Source: Amphirosellinia nigrospora
Lineage: Eukaryota > Ascomycota > Sordariomycetes > Xylariales > Xylariaceae
Assembly: GCA_004123355.1 (NCBI GenBank)
Contig: SCHM01000002.1
Location: 7,351,569-7,415,568, forward strand
Direction of reading: 5' to 3'
DNA length: 64,000 nucleotides
Position numbers and translations under genes: made by a program. Shown one piece after another: positions 35,249 through 46,905 of this stretch (positions are counted from its first letter, which is position 1; each line of letters opens with the position of its first letter). The notes under the pieces are model-generated. The model made no database searches. It worked only from the letters and a program-made list of their open reading frames with translations, and was not told the origin of the DNA.

Positions 35249-38061
35249 TCATTCATATCTCTTCCACTCTTTAATGATGCGATCAGTCTCGGCTGCGGCC
35301 CAGGGCGCTACCGGGAGCTGGCGCTGGAGCGCCTTGAGACGAGCGTCGAACTCTTCCTTCTTACTATTCCGCTCGTTGATCTTTTCCGTGAGATTCCCAG
35401 ATCCCTCTTCATGACGGCGCGATTGAACACGCTGCGCATGCGATCCGAGTAGAGCATACACCCGGCCTTCTGCTTATACTGGAGCCCGTGGTGGAAGTTC
35501 CCCGCGACGGTGAGGTCGTCGCGGCCGTCGAGAAGCGGCTGTACAACCATTATGAAACACTCTGGACACACGATGATCGGCACCTCGCGCATCGTGTGCC
35601 AGTACCCGTCGTACGAGGTGCGGCCCTCGGGACAGGCAGGGATCGCAGCGAGCTGGCGGATGCGGTCTGCCACCGCCTGAACGTTCGGCGCCAACTGCGT
35701 CTCGAGCGCGCGGTCGGCCGCGCCCTCCAGCACGTCGAAGTACAGGAGGAATCGCCCGCGGTCATATCCGCGGTCGTGGTGCATCGCGCAGGAGCCCCGC
35801 GTTCGCTCGGCGGGCGTGTCGAAGGGCACGAACAGGCCCGTCAAGCTCGGCAGCAGCGTCTCGACCGTGCTGGCGCACGTATCGCATACCGTGAAATCCT
35901 CGATGTACCGCTTGGTGCTCGGGTCTCTGATGGAGAACCAGTTCCGCGATACCTGACGATGTCCCGTGCACGGCTCACACGCCGCCGCGATCTTGGTCAG
36001 GCCGTGAAATAGACCTAGGTCAGGCCGCCTGTATTTGCGCGTGAACAGCCACGCGATGCGGTAGAACTCTGACGCGCCGAAGTCGCAGGCCAGTGGTCGA
36101 TCACGCGGGCGAAATGGCATAAACACGAACTCGTTTGCGAACTCGGTTGAGGCGAAGTTGGCATTGTAGCATGATGGGCAGATGTTGAAGTTGTCACATC
36201 GCGGGAGCGTTAGCCAATCCATGTGCCCTGCCTCTTCCTGCGTGCGAGGGCAGTGCGGAATATCTGGGAGGTCGCCGGTTTTGACTTCGGTAGAATAACG
36301 TCTATATGAGCTAATCGGCGGGTGGAGTTATTGTGTTCTGAGGAGGCTCAAACCTAGGCGGAGGCCAAGTCGGGCGCGTTACGGATGGAGTTGGCGGCTG
36401 CGTTCTTGGGTCGACAGTGGGACCTGCTCTTGACGGAGGGTGAACTGGAGAACGACGATTATGGTCAACTGGCGCATTTGGAATCGAAACCGATGGTACT
36501 GCTGTTGTCGCCGATACTGCGATAGGTACTGCGTTTCTAGGCGCTATAAAAGTTCCCTTCGACGTGGAGGCACGAGGCAGGGTTCGCCCGGCGCGATCCT
36601 CATTACGAGAAGGCACTGGTTCTCTTGGAAAAGTTGCACTGCGAGAACTTGAAGAACTGGAGTATGGGTCTGAGAGGGAGCTCTGGGATAGCCTTGGTGA
36701 AGGCAATGATGCCTGTCCCCTGGATTTTCGTCGATCTGTTCCTCGTGATTCTACAGGGGTGGCCAGATACTCGGGCTTCCCAGTCGGTACACCTGACCTG
36801 CTTCGACGAGATTCAACACGCGGACGAGTTTCATCTTCACTGGAGTAGAACGTGTCGCTATAGGGGGGCGGAGGCCGTGTGTCTCTGCTACTTGAAGATT
36901 GTTGCGAGCTAGAGTCACGGTCAGATTGAGAATGCGTGGAAGAAGGCACTTTGCGGTCTGGCTTGGAAGATGGCTTGTCAGTATGTTGACGCGACGATTC
37001 GTAACTATCCTTCGAGCCACGCCTGGCATATTTGGGAAGTTCTGACGTTCGTCGTTTCTGGAGCGTAGGGCTAGCTGAATGAGCTGGTTTGTGCTCGCTC
37101 TCCTTATACTTGTGGTCATTCCGAGAGGTCCGGTTGTGTTGATCACTGGGGTGGGCCGAACGGTCGCGGCTCTTAGGATCTGGGCCTGATCCACCTTTGT
37201 AGTATGATCGATCACGCCCATGTGTGGCGTGTTCGATCACTTCTGGTGTCAACAAACTCTCACGAGGGACCCGAGGACTGGCGGAAGGGAGACGAGGCGA
37301 GAAATAGTCCTCGCCGCGATTCTCGGTTCTCGTCGTTGACTTCGCTCGTCGATTATCATGTGACTGTCCTTCGCTCCCGCCATCGGTTATTATTGGGGGA
37401 AGATCTCCGGGTCCCCTACGCCGATGTTCAGTTTCAGGTCGTCTCTCTTTTTTACTTGCTTTATTCTCGCGGGGTGGTGATTCGTACTTGCGACCGGTGT
37501 TTGCTTCATAAAAGGAAGTTTCTATGTCTGGTCCAGCCGTTCGCTCAGCTGGCTTATCAGCTGGTTTACGATATTCGCTCGGTTTCTTCTCTGTGCTTGA
37601 TACATCGGATGACACATCAGACGCATTTGGCACTATTATGAATCGTCTCTCGGTATTGTGATGTTCGTCTACAGGTAGCAGTATTGGGTATTGGTCGGGG
37701 TCGCCACGGTTTGACGGTTCTTCAGATGGCACACTCGACACGACCGATCCTGCTTCCTTCGCCAGCGCATCGTTTTCATCCTCAACGATCGGGGGCGGTT
37801 TCCGGAGGCCGATATGGTATGGCAACCTTCTCGGAATTGCTTGGTCGTCATGAGATGAGTAACTCGGTTTGTGAGGTTTATCTGAGACGCTGTTGTGTGC
37901 AAAAAAATATGTCAGCTCTGTCTGATGATTGGAAATGTCGCGCACGATCCAGAGTTGATCGACCGTCGGTACAGCACTCACTATCTCGGATCTGGGCTCT
38001 TGGCCCTTGAATTCGGCCAGTAGCCATTTCTTAATAAACTTTCCACGTCGGAGTTAACCAT
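35249..38061 (-). CDS. Large fungal-specific protein: disordered N-half, CxxC-rich C-half
   Basis: Two long ORFs and a short one form a single gene. Exon 1 (37982-38061) encodes MVNSDVESLLRNGYWPNSRA; the donor GTGAGT at 37981 and acceptor ACAACAG at 37890 join DPR to YVSDKPHKPSYSS. Exon 2 continues IPRRLPYHIGLRKPPPIVED, then ~400 residues rich in Ser, Arg, Asp and Pro. A shift near 36323 leads to RRYSTEVKTGDLPDIPHCPR and a folded part with four Cys pairs: NICPSCY, ACEPCTG, VCDTCAS and VCPECF. A second shift near 35395 joins RAVMKRDLG to NLTEKINERNSKKEEFDARL, a coiled-coil-like tail ending IIKEWKRYE. Total length is about 900 aa. I recall similar proteins across Pezizomycotina with no assigned function. 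The Cys pairs suggest zinc binding; this is inference. Confidence 0.8.
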
Positions 38062-40243
38062 ATTGTTGTGAATCACGGGTGAAAGTCAAGGAGGCAAGGA
38101 GGAGAATCAGCGCATTGTATCTTGAAGCTGAAATCAATTGAAGACTCAGCTCCCTCATCCATACACAGCCTCGCTGACTATTCTCTGGGTGACAGCTAAG
38201 CCGCTAACTCCGTTGTCCAATCAGAGTTACAACTACAGGTGAAGGAATTAGAGATAGAGGAATAGACAATGTTGTATTCGTTCAAATTGAAGGAGTGGAT
38301 TGTATAGACAGGGCTTTATAGAGCTTAAACCCCACGGGCGATGGATGGTCAAGTCGATCTTAAGATAGAAAGCCGTCTTGATCGCGGGGCGCCCAGCTTA
38401 AACGTAACCATAGACTGGTACGACAAATACGTACTTGGCGGAGTGGGGGATGCAGGGACAGGGGCAAAAAGTTCCACTTGGGAGAGGAAACAACTCGATC
38501 TAAAGATCGGAAGGCGAAACTTAATATAGTTGAAGTCTAGCGAGTAAATAGTATCTAATACGCAAACAAGGGGAGGACGTTTGAGAACCAGTCTTATTCC
38601 CTAGGTTTTACGAGGACAAAACGAGGTCTAGGTCTTCTTAAGAAGCGCAAACAGGCATCATTTCGGCTCATTGATGGCTATGGAGGGTGCCGATCGACCT
38701 ATGGGCTTCGACCCCACGCGAGAGTCGGGCCAGTTGGCCGTTACATCTAAATGTCTTCCCCCATTGTGCGATCGGAGTATGGCGCTTGCCATGACCGTGC
38801 CTTGGAGTAGGTGCATCGCTAATTCGTGGTCTAGGGAGATGGCCAGCCCTTGAGCGATGATTATTATCATACCCTTCTGTGTTGACGAGGCAAAGAGGGG
38901 CCTGCATTGATGACCACATGTATTCTGTGAGGAGAATGCGGAGGAGCTGCAAGCTGAACTACCCGAACCAGGGGTCCATTGACGATGGAGGCGCGTGTCA
39001 TCGCATTACGAGCTTATGTAGCACCAGTATACCTTTGGGCTCAAGCGAACTTCCACCTCCAGCCACGTCCTATTGAGTTCCGAGATGATCGACACTTAAC
39101 GCCCGGTATCGCGCGCGCGGAGCGTGAATGAGCCATTTTGGCGCCTACCACGAGTCCTCTTTTGATCTCGCCCCCAAGCATTGGCGTAGGTGCCGCTGCC
39201 TCCATTACAAGCCTTGGGCCTTCATCCGAATACAAACCGGGCGGTGTCCACCGCAAACATGCTGGAGTGGTATAGTCTAAAGTTTTGACTCGGGTTGGAG
39301 CTCAAGCTCACAAAATGCTCACTTGCAGTTCCTTGTGCGACTTCGCCGCCCGTGGTGTTAGTGCAAGAGAAATGGATGTGTTACGCTGCATGTAGCTATC
39401 CATTGCATGACATGAATCGATCCTCGTTCTGACAACTCGCCATCGATGCTGTGTGTTATAGCTACCTGCACTAAAGGTCAACGTGGCCCACACATTGATA
39501 ATGCAATGCCAGTTTGACAACAACGGTGGCCAAGATCCAAATCACACCGAAGACAATGACCCTACAAACAAGAAGAGGTGTGTAGTAGGCATATGCCATA
39601 TGCAGTTCTCCATGTCAATCAACGCAATGATGACGCTTCAATACCGCTATGGGAAAACTTCCGAGCCAGGCATGCGCCTGGGGTCACAAAACCGTTATAG
39701 AGCCCATGTGAAGGAGACAGGGTGGAAACCGGATATGCATGCAGTCGCATCGTTATTGCAAAGTGGAGGTAACGCCAACTCTGACATACCGCGGGGGTGC
39801 GAGTGTTCGTGCAGCCTCTTCCTGTCTCAACCAGTCTATCGACTCAAGTTCTAGATCGCCCAGTCCATCGGAGGCGTTGTGGGCTACTTTAGCACACTTG
39901 AGCTGTCATCACTCCGGTAGCACCCCTTGGTACCCAAAGTGGCACGGCGTCATGTTTAGATGAACATTCGAAGGTCTCGGATAAAACCTCTATTGACCGC
40001 CATGCAAGATACCTTCCCTCGTTAAGATGAGGGTGCTTTTTTGTGTTGCGAAAGCCGACGAGATACAGAGTGATATATATGGGTTACCGCAGTATTGGGG
40101 CACTCATGGACACGAAGGCCCTCGCAATATACGCAATATAAATCCTCTCTCGCCATGGCGAGTTGAACCTCCGTTGGACAACTTCCGAAGTAAGTTATTA
40201 AAGGTACGTGGCAGCGTTCCTCGATGGTAAGTAATTTGTGTAA
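38062..40243. other. Intergenic, 2.2 kb
   Basis: This long spacer has no recognised gene. Two similar ~20-bp stretches occur at about 38352-38372 and 38496-38518, both reading DLKI in the same frame. A short inverted sequence, GCATATGCCATATGC, lies near 39589. ORFs at 38341-38529 and 39483-39854 lack family motifs. Confidence 0.4.
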
Positions 40244-42096
40244 CTACGTCACGATCGATACGCGAGACGCCCTAGTTTCCGATTCAAGCGGGGGAGGTAA
40301 CTCATAAAGGCGAGGACTACATTTTCTGTAGATCACAGCCAACGCGAGGACGCCAATGGAAAGGATCGCCGGTGCCTGGAGCGGCGCAGATAATGCTCCT
40401 CTGACGATTAGCAACCCACTAACAGAAGCGAATATGATTGGAATTTCCTGCCCAGGTTCTGTACGTCGCGTGAGTAGGATGAGATCCGATTTGCATCTGC
40501 TTATCCACTCTTCGTCTTAGGACAAATATGCCTAGGACCGACATCATGTAACAGAAGAATTTTATCATCTCTGCCGCTGTATCAGCCACAAAATACGTGT
40601 CGCTATTAGAAAGGAGGTAGAAGGATATATACCTATGAGCGTAATGAGCCCTGTGAAATTTCCAATTAGTATAAAGAATGATGTAAGGATCCCATTCAAA
40701 AGTAACGGGAATCTATAATTGTTAGTCCACAAGGTTCAGATTGCTGGCGAGGTACTCGTTGTAAATTCGACATGAAACGTACACGGGCACAGAATATTCC
40801 CATCGTAATCTCCGCGTCAGCCTCGCAAGGGCTAGAACAGGCAGCCGATATGGCCAAGCCAACGTTCGGCGAAAATAGGATGCCTCGTCTCGTGCGGTAC
40901 AGCAGTGTACGTTTGCCAGGATCAGAGGAAAATAAGCACGCTGTGCGGCTGCTACACAGAGCCTCGTGACAGCAAAGATGTTTGCGTTGACAGCACCCAT
41001 AGCTGATATAGCCACTACAATACTAAAGATGAGACCACCATACGCACCGATTGTTCGATTTGCGAACTCCTGTTGCCTCATCAGCTTGGCTGTGCACGTC
41101 GGCACCCGCCGTGCTAGGGAAATGGGTAACTCACAACCGCCACGGCTTTGCTTTCTCTAACCACGTCGAATGGCAAACAGATGTAAAGACTCGCATTCAT
41201 CAATAAAAACCCAGAAATCACAAGAGTCATCGCTCCATTCAAGACTATTGGAAGATCCTTGGCGGGATTCTCCATGTCTCCTGTGACGAAGCCTGCGCTC
41301 TCCCAGCCCCCATAACAAAACAAGGCCGCAAACACTGCCGTAGAAGCGCCGCCGAGAGCCCTCCATATATCTGGCTCGCCGGGACTTGTTTGATCCCACC
41401 CAAGCCATCCAGTGTCTGAAGCCGGCACCCCGTCCCCATAGCCCAACACGTAAATGGTAAACCCAACGCCAATAATACATCCCAGAGCAGCAAGTTTTAG
41501 AACCATAAAGACGTTAGCGGCCTTTGCTCCTGTTGTTGCACCGAGGCAGTTGATGATTGTTAGCGAGGCTACACAGCCGAGCGCTGCGATCTTGGTGGTC
41601 CATGGTAAGATCGGGTCGGACGGCTGTAAAGCTTTGAGGAGGTAGTCTGCGAAGATGGTGGATATTACTGCATTGCCGGCAGGCTTTGCCACGAAAACCC
41701 AGATCCAGAAAACAAATAACCTGTATAATCACCCCAGCTGGCCCGTAGATACTCCTGGATCCCCCCATTGGAAGGCACAAGCAACCCCAGCTCGACAAAC
41801 GATGCCGCACCGGTCCAGACCAACAAACCTGCCACAAGAAAAACGCCTAGAGCTTCTGCAGGGGAGCGGACATGTTGAGCAATCAGGCTAGGTGTTGAGA
41901 AGATTCCGGACCCGATCTGCAAACCGATGACGAGTGCTAGGCAATTCAGTCGAGTCACAGTCGTTCTCTTCTGCCGTAGCCGAAGTTGGTGATCACTGTC
42001 CGACCTGCGGAGAAGTGCCGAGTGCACAGATGCCTGGTCATCAATCTCCCGATCCCATGGGTCGTTGCCAGACGGGCTTTGACCAGTTACTGACAT
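40244..42096 (-). CDS. APC-superfamily amino-acid permease (MUP1/LAT-like)
   Basis: This is a plasma-membrane amino-acid transporter of about 12 helices. I choose ATG at 42096 (MSVTGQSPSGNDPWDREIDD); a longer ORF begins with GTG only. The first helix carries the APC signature LVIGLQIGSGIFSTPSLIAQ. Further blocks are GIQEYLRASWGDYTGYLF, WVFVAKPAGNAVISTIFADY, FMVLKLAALGCIIGVGFTIY, FAALFCYGGWESAGFVTGD, NANIFAVTRLCVAAAQRAYF, GILTSFFILIGNFTGLITL and AILSIGVLALAVIYRK. Introns: about 41078-41129 (GTGAGT, CAACAG) and near 40580-40632 (GTATAT, ATACAG). Frameshifts lie near 41718 (a T run) and 40455. The C-terminus ends RASRVSIVT at a TAG on 40244-40246. Resemblance is to fungal high-affinity methionine permease-like proteins; substrate is not proven. 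Confidence 0.87.
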
Positions 42097-42970
42097 CAGG
42101 GCAGAGAGGACCACTCAGGGGGAACTTATCGTGCAAACGCTGCGTGGGCGACTTTACAGAGTACGTAAAGAATCAATTGAATACCTGATGGAGAGAGCGG
42201 GCTCAGCCCGGGAACTTGGAACTTGTGAGCGTACCCGAAGCATTGGGTGTATTAGGAGCGTGATTGTGATGGTGTAGTTGTTGAAATGCTACCTACCCCT
42301 ACCTGGGTAGCTAGGGTCGGTGTATGATGATGCAGTTTAGGTGGGTTACAGATTTAAGCACTGCAGGGTTTCATTGGGGAACGGGCCGGGGTGCAAAAAT
42401 AACACCACCCTCGGTAGCATTGGATATTCAACGACACTACATTAGATACACAGACGGACTGGGCATCATGCGAAGATCGACAAAGAACACGTCGTTAGGC
42501 ATGCCAGGATTGAAGATTTATCCTAGTCGCGCGGATTTGCCGTGGCAGCATAGCATAGAGGCTAGCATGCACCTCGACATTCACTCACCGGCTGCGAGGT
42601 TCGTAGCAAACAACACACAAGGGACTTGGCGATTTCTAGAACATCTAACCCCAGCGCATATGGCATGACACGGTAAGCACTCATGAGAGTCACTGCAGGT
42701 GGTTTTGCTCACAGAGCCTGAGCCTTTCCTGAAGGCCTGTCCTACCGGCAAATTTCAAATTCCATCAGTCCCGCCCAAGGAATCGTGGATGGCATAGTAG
42801 TCCTTTTACTAGCCCTGTAGCCAGCCCACTCGAGCACCGGGATGATGTGGAGGTGGTGTGAAGGAAGTCGCTGGTAGCACTCGGGATAATCCGTTGTGAA
42901 TCGAATTTGATAGTATTATAAATTTTATGTACGGTTGCCCTGTGTTCTTGAATGTGGGTGTGAAGAAACG
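42097..42970. other. Intergenic
   Basis: This holds the permease promoter and the PGA2 3' flank. A CCTACCCCTACCTGGGTAGCTAGG stretch near 42290 is a weak imperfect palindrome. No gene is seen. Confidence 0.4.
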
Positions 42971-43438
42971 TTATTCGACGAGGAATTCCTCTATATCCTT
43001 GTCCTCCTGTTCGTCGAACGTCTCTTGCAGACGCGCTTCCTCGGCATCTAATAGCTGTTTGATCATTCTACGTTGGCGTTTTCGCGCCTTTTTGCCCCAA
43101 TTTGCCCCTGTTGTCTCGCCTTCCACGTTGTCGCCGTCATCGTCATCGCTTTCGTCGGGGATGCCGAGTTCGCCGCGTAATTCATTCGGAGAGATCTCGG
43201 CAACGTCCTGTTGGGCTTTCTCGAATTCTTTCGCCGAGTGCTTTGCACCCCATTTGATGATATAGGGGCGCAACAGCGCATAAGCACCGACGATGGCGAC
43301 GAGACGAAGCCACTGTTGCGCCGTCAGGTTGGTGAGGGAGGTGGAAAAATTGGTGGTGACGCGTTCACTGATTAAGGTAACCAGTTTCCATAGCGTTTCG
43401 CCGAAATGGACAATGAGGCCGGTGAATTCATCCGCCAT
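42971..43438 (-). CDS. PGA2: Pga2 family protein (ER/secretory processing)
   Basis: Yeast Pga2 is an ER/nuclear-envelope membrane protein needed for normal maturation of Gas1 and alkaline phosphatase. The 155-aa ORF is intact and intron-free. It has a hydrophobic segment (WLRLVAIVGAYALLRPYIIK), then WGAKHSAKEFEKAQQ, an acidic stretch (DESDDDDGDN), a basic NWGKKARKRQRRMIK motif and a C-terminal acidic coil (EEARLQETFDEQEDKDIEEF). These match the family in order and length. The start codon (MADEFTGLIVHFGETLWKLV) is the only sensible one. It is head-to-head with MHF1, 507 bp apart. Confidence 0.9.
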   Translation of the reverse strand: MADEFTGLIVHFGETLWKLVTLISERVTTNFSTSLTNLTAQQWLRLVAIVGAYALLRPYIIKWGAKHSAKEFEKAQQDVAEISPNELRGELGIPDESDDDDGDNVEGETTGANWGKKARKRQRRMIKQLLDAEEARLQETFDEQEDKDIEEFLVE

Positions 43439-43945
43439 GGTTAAGCCGATGATGTTTTATCTGGGAGGAGCGGGCACGCAGCGGTTGAAGAGGAGGATTG
43501 GTAAGTCGTCGCGCAAGAGTAGATGGGTGTGATATTATATTAAGTGAATTGGCCGTAGCTCGCCGTGTTGTTAGGTCGATAGAAGAAAAAATTAAGGAAA
43601 TTATTGTAGACAACAGAAGTAAATTACCTGGTTGCCGGTGAAATCTTGCAAGCTCCGTTTTTACAGACGAGGGAATAAACCAAACATAAACTATTCGGCG
43701 CTCCGGCCCCGCTACAAGGTAAAGGTCCAGCTTCCTAGCAACCCTATAGGTAGGTTTAGTAGCTGGCTCCCCAGCTCAGCTTTAGTACTTTAAATCGCCT
43801 AGAGAATTTAGGTAACCTAAAGAAGTGGTAACAACCTTGAACCCACCGTTCCGTCCAGTTCGCGTTCACCACGCGCCAAACCGATAGGTGATGACCCTCG
43901 TCTACCTACTAGTACCACGCTTTACAGAAACAGATCAGCCCCGCC
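43439..43945. promoter_or_regulatory. Bidirectional promoter, PGA2 / MHF1
   Basis: Only 507 bp lie between the two divergent ATGs, so both promoters must sit here. No particular motif can be assigned with confidence; AGGTAGGTTTAG near 43750 is a partial match to the palindrome family seen elsewhere. Confidence 0.6.
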
Positions 43946-44402
43946 ATGGCAGACAACTCCGATGAGGATGTGCAGGAGGTAAGTGAAGACCAATTGCGCG
44001 AGTAAATATCGGAGGCCGGGGCTTTTGAGCTGACCGCATACGCCGTGAACCCTCAGAGGCTAAAGGCTGCACTATGGTTCGCAGTTGGCAAAATGGTGGA
44101 TGAGGAGACGCTGCGCAGGAACCGCAACGTAACCCCAGTTCATCGGTGCCTTGACAGAAATGGTTTGGTCTCAAATCGGTATGCCGTCTTGATGTCCTAC
44201 ATACCATCATCACATTATTAATGAGCCGTTAGAAAATGTCGCCTTAGACCTGGAGAGCTTTAGTCGTCACGCGGGACGGTCGACCATAACGACTGATGAC
44301 GTCCTACTGCTTGCCAGGAGGAATGGAGACTTGCATAGCATCGTCAAAGACTTTGTAGACCAAGAGAAGGCAGCGAAAACGAAGGGCAAATCGAAACAAT
44401 GA
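43946..44402 (+). CDS. MHF1: MHF1/CENP-S histone-fold protein, three exons
   Basis: MHF1 (CENP-S) pairs with MHF2 (CENP-X) in a histone-fold complex that binds DNA at stalled forks with the FANCM-type helicase and also at the kinetochore. Exons are 43946-43978, 44057-44178 and 44233-44402. Exon 1 encodes MADNSDEDVQE. Exon 2 gives LKAALWFAVGKMVDEETLRR and, after a shift at 44134-44137 (CCCC, apparently one C short), QFIGALTEMVWSQI. Exon 3 gives ENVALDLESFSRHAGRSTIT, TDDVLLLARRNGDLHSIV and a basic tail KTKGKSKQ. The length (~108 aa) is normal for the family. The gene is easily missed because no exon makes a long ORF. Confidence 0.93.
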
Positions 44403-45528
44403 GTCCTGTCGAACACGTGCCTCCCGGTGAGGATAATTGGCTTTCATCAAGCTGAGCTGTCGTCGGACTTGGACGCGTACAACAGAGCATACATAGGCTT
44501 GATTCCAAGCTACTTTCCCGAGTGACGTTGATTAAACGACCATCTAAAATAATGTGAAAGGAAGCTTCTGCACATGGATTCCGGGTAAGGCATCTAGCCT
44601 AATCGCCCATGGTACCTCACCTATCGAGTCAAATATGATCGTTTGTTTCAACTCAAGTCAATTGCTCTAATCTCATGGGTTCATATATCTACGTTTCGCA
44701 CATCCTCCCTTAAGCACAAGCTAAAGTCCACCAGGACTAGGTTTAGACAACCCGCCTAGTGTACGATGTTGCTTACGTGCGTTACAACTTGTCGCATGTT
44801 GACGATTACCTGACGTTCCCTCACTGACCATTATCTACAGTGTTCGTACATGGTAAGTCTTCTGGCTCAACTTCGGATCCATGTGGTGTGGCTAAAACCA
44901 AAAATCAGGTCTCTTGGCAGCTAGAGAGTGACGTGAGCTGCGGCTTGGTTCTGGTCTCTAGCGAATCAGAGTGCTTACTGACTCGATCGTCTCGGCACTT
45001 GATGTCATGCGATGGTCGGTTGCAGGGTTGTAGGGAACAAAGCCACAATAAGACATAGCCATTGCGTCTAGCATCTGATGGACGCAATTCTCACATTCCA
45101 TACCTATTAACGTTACGAGAGGAGGGTGGCTTTGAGCCCGACTATTCGTCATAGAAAGTACCCCAACCGAGGCTTTCCTTCCGGAGTCTACCTAGATCGT
45201 CTTTCTGTTACCACTAATGAGAAATACTGGGCCGCTATGTTTGCAGTACCGTGACTAACGGCAAACCAAATACAGTATGATCCCTGATCCGCATTAGATT
45301 CATGATCGACTATCCGCTCTGCCGCTGTTCCGTCTCATTAATATTTCACCCCCGTAATCCCCGCTGCCGTCATTCTCTTCACTGTTTCAATAGTTCATAC
45401 CATATTATCGCAAACATCAGCTCTCTTGGGGTCTGATCTATCAACATCCTACAGCACACCGAATCAGACACGAAGGCTGTTGTACTTTCATCACACGAAT
45501 ACAGCCACATCGTACAAACATTATCGTT
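44403..45528. other. Intergenic
   Basis: 1.1 kb with only short ORFs. A C/A/T-rich leader precedes the next gene (45400-45528). Confidence 0.4.
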
Positions 45529-46452
45529 ATGGGAGCCAAGTCAGGACTCGCGCTGAAGGCCCTGCAGTGGTTCATCCGCGGCATCCAGTTCTTAACTTGC
45601 GCCGTGGTGCTGGCCCTCTTCTCATATTTCCTCGCCATCGCCTCGCGAAACAACTTGAACATTCCAACATGGAGCAGGGCCGTTGAAGGTATATCGGGCG
45701 TAGGCGTTCTGTATACATTAGCGGCCTACTACTACTCTGTTGCGTCGCTGGCCATCCATTCGCCTCAGCCATCGCCATCATCCTTGATATCGCTTTCGTG
45801 GGTGCCTTCATCTACGTTGCGCAGGCAAACCGAGGAGGCGCTAGCTCGTGCACCGGCACTGTCAACACCGTTTTTGGTACTCGACCTGCTTCAGATGATC
45901 TCGGGTCTGGGCTACCCAATTTCCACCAGCTATGCCAGATGCACAAGGCTGTTTTAGCCGTGTCAATCATTGCAATGTGAGTGCGACAAGTACTTAGCCA
46001 GCTCCTTTTACGAACTAATTCGGTTTGATAATTAGTATCTTCTTCTTGCTCTCGCATTCGTGGAGGTCGTTCTCGTGCGTCATCGGCGCAAGGAGCAGCG
46101 CTTCGGCCCTGGTCCCGCCAACAACTATACTTCTGGCTACGGAGGTGGTTTCTTCGGCCGGTTCCGCCGCCGCAAGGGCTCTGAGGAGCAGGTTATCAAT
46201 CCGAATGTGTTACCTGAACGTAAGTCATTCTTGTAGTCATTCGTAACCTCTTCAATCGCAACAACAGATATTGACTTGTTTTGAAGACACCCACCCCGAA
46301 CAAGTCCAACCCAGTTACACTACCGAGGGCACCAATGGCGCGCATTATAACAAGTACGGCGAGTCGGGTTCCAACATGATGGCCAGACTGCATATCCGGA
46401 CAGGACCTCCTACCCGTCTGCCGCCGGAAGCAATTACGGCTACGTTCGCTAA
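45529..46452 (+). CDS. MARVEL-domain-like four-helix membrane protein
   Basis: Fungal MARVEL proteins sit in plasma membrane domains and the secretory system. The start MGAKSGLALKALQWFIRGIQ leads to TM1 (FLTCAVVLALFSYFLAIA). TM2 is around GVGVLYTLAA, TM3 around IAFVGAFIYVAQANRGGA (read after a shift near 45722), with a Cys-containing loop SCTGTVNTVFG, and TM4 follows HKAVLAVSIIAM across a 59-bp intron (GTGAGT, AATTAG). The cytosolic tail reads RHRRKEQRFGPGPANNYTSG, FFGRFRRRKG and HPEQVQPSYTTE after a second intron (GTAAGT, TTGAAG). With a shift near 46383 the end is SAAGSNYGYVR and TAA at 46450-46452. Function is not assigned. Confidence 0.83.
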
Positions 46453-46905
46453 GGACACCGAGAGTAGCGTGGATTGTCGAGTTAGCTGGCAAACGATTTA
46501 ATATATGATAATGGATGAGGGAGGTTAGAAATATTGAGACCTCGCACGATTTGACGAAATTCCAAGTGCGACTATGCGCGGCTTGCTTATTGAAAAACGA
46601 CCGAGAATGGTCACAAAATTGTATATACAAGATACGGCGTTGGTTTGGTTAGTACTAATAATCATCCGCGATAATACACGAACAATTATCATGAATGTAA
46701 GGGTCAAACGTTAGTGATTTTGTAATGTTGCCACATGAAATATAATGTTTCGTCGTTAAGCTATGTAAATAATATCATCGTCAATGAGGAGCCCTATCGC
46801 ATTCAAGGTTACAGAAGAATAAAATGGGCGTCAATTGCAAATAATATTCTTCATTTCGGATTTTCTGTATCTGACCTTCATGCTGCTCATGCGATTTGAC
46901 CGTCA
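46453..46905. other. Intergenic, tail-to-tail
   Basis: About 450 bp of AT-rich sequence between the convergent MARVEL and HIS3 genes, presumably both 3' UTRs. Confidence 0.4.

Noticed and set aside
35488-36012. 174-codon ORF on the plus strand
   Set aside because: It is the antisense shadow of the CxxC protein in GC-rich coding DNA.
36311-37981. ORF start at 37981 and its N-terminus (PTVDQLWIVRDISNHQ)
   Set aside because: The codon is GTG within a GTGAGT splice donor; that stretch is intron, and the spliced frame DPR-YVSDKPHKPSY is the protein-like one.
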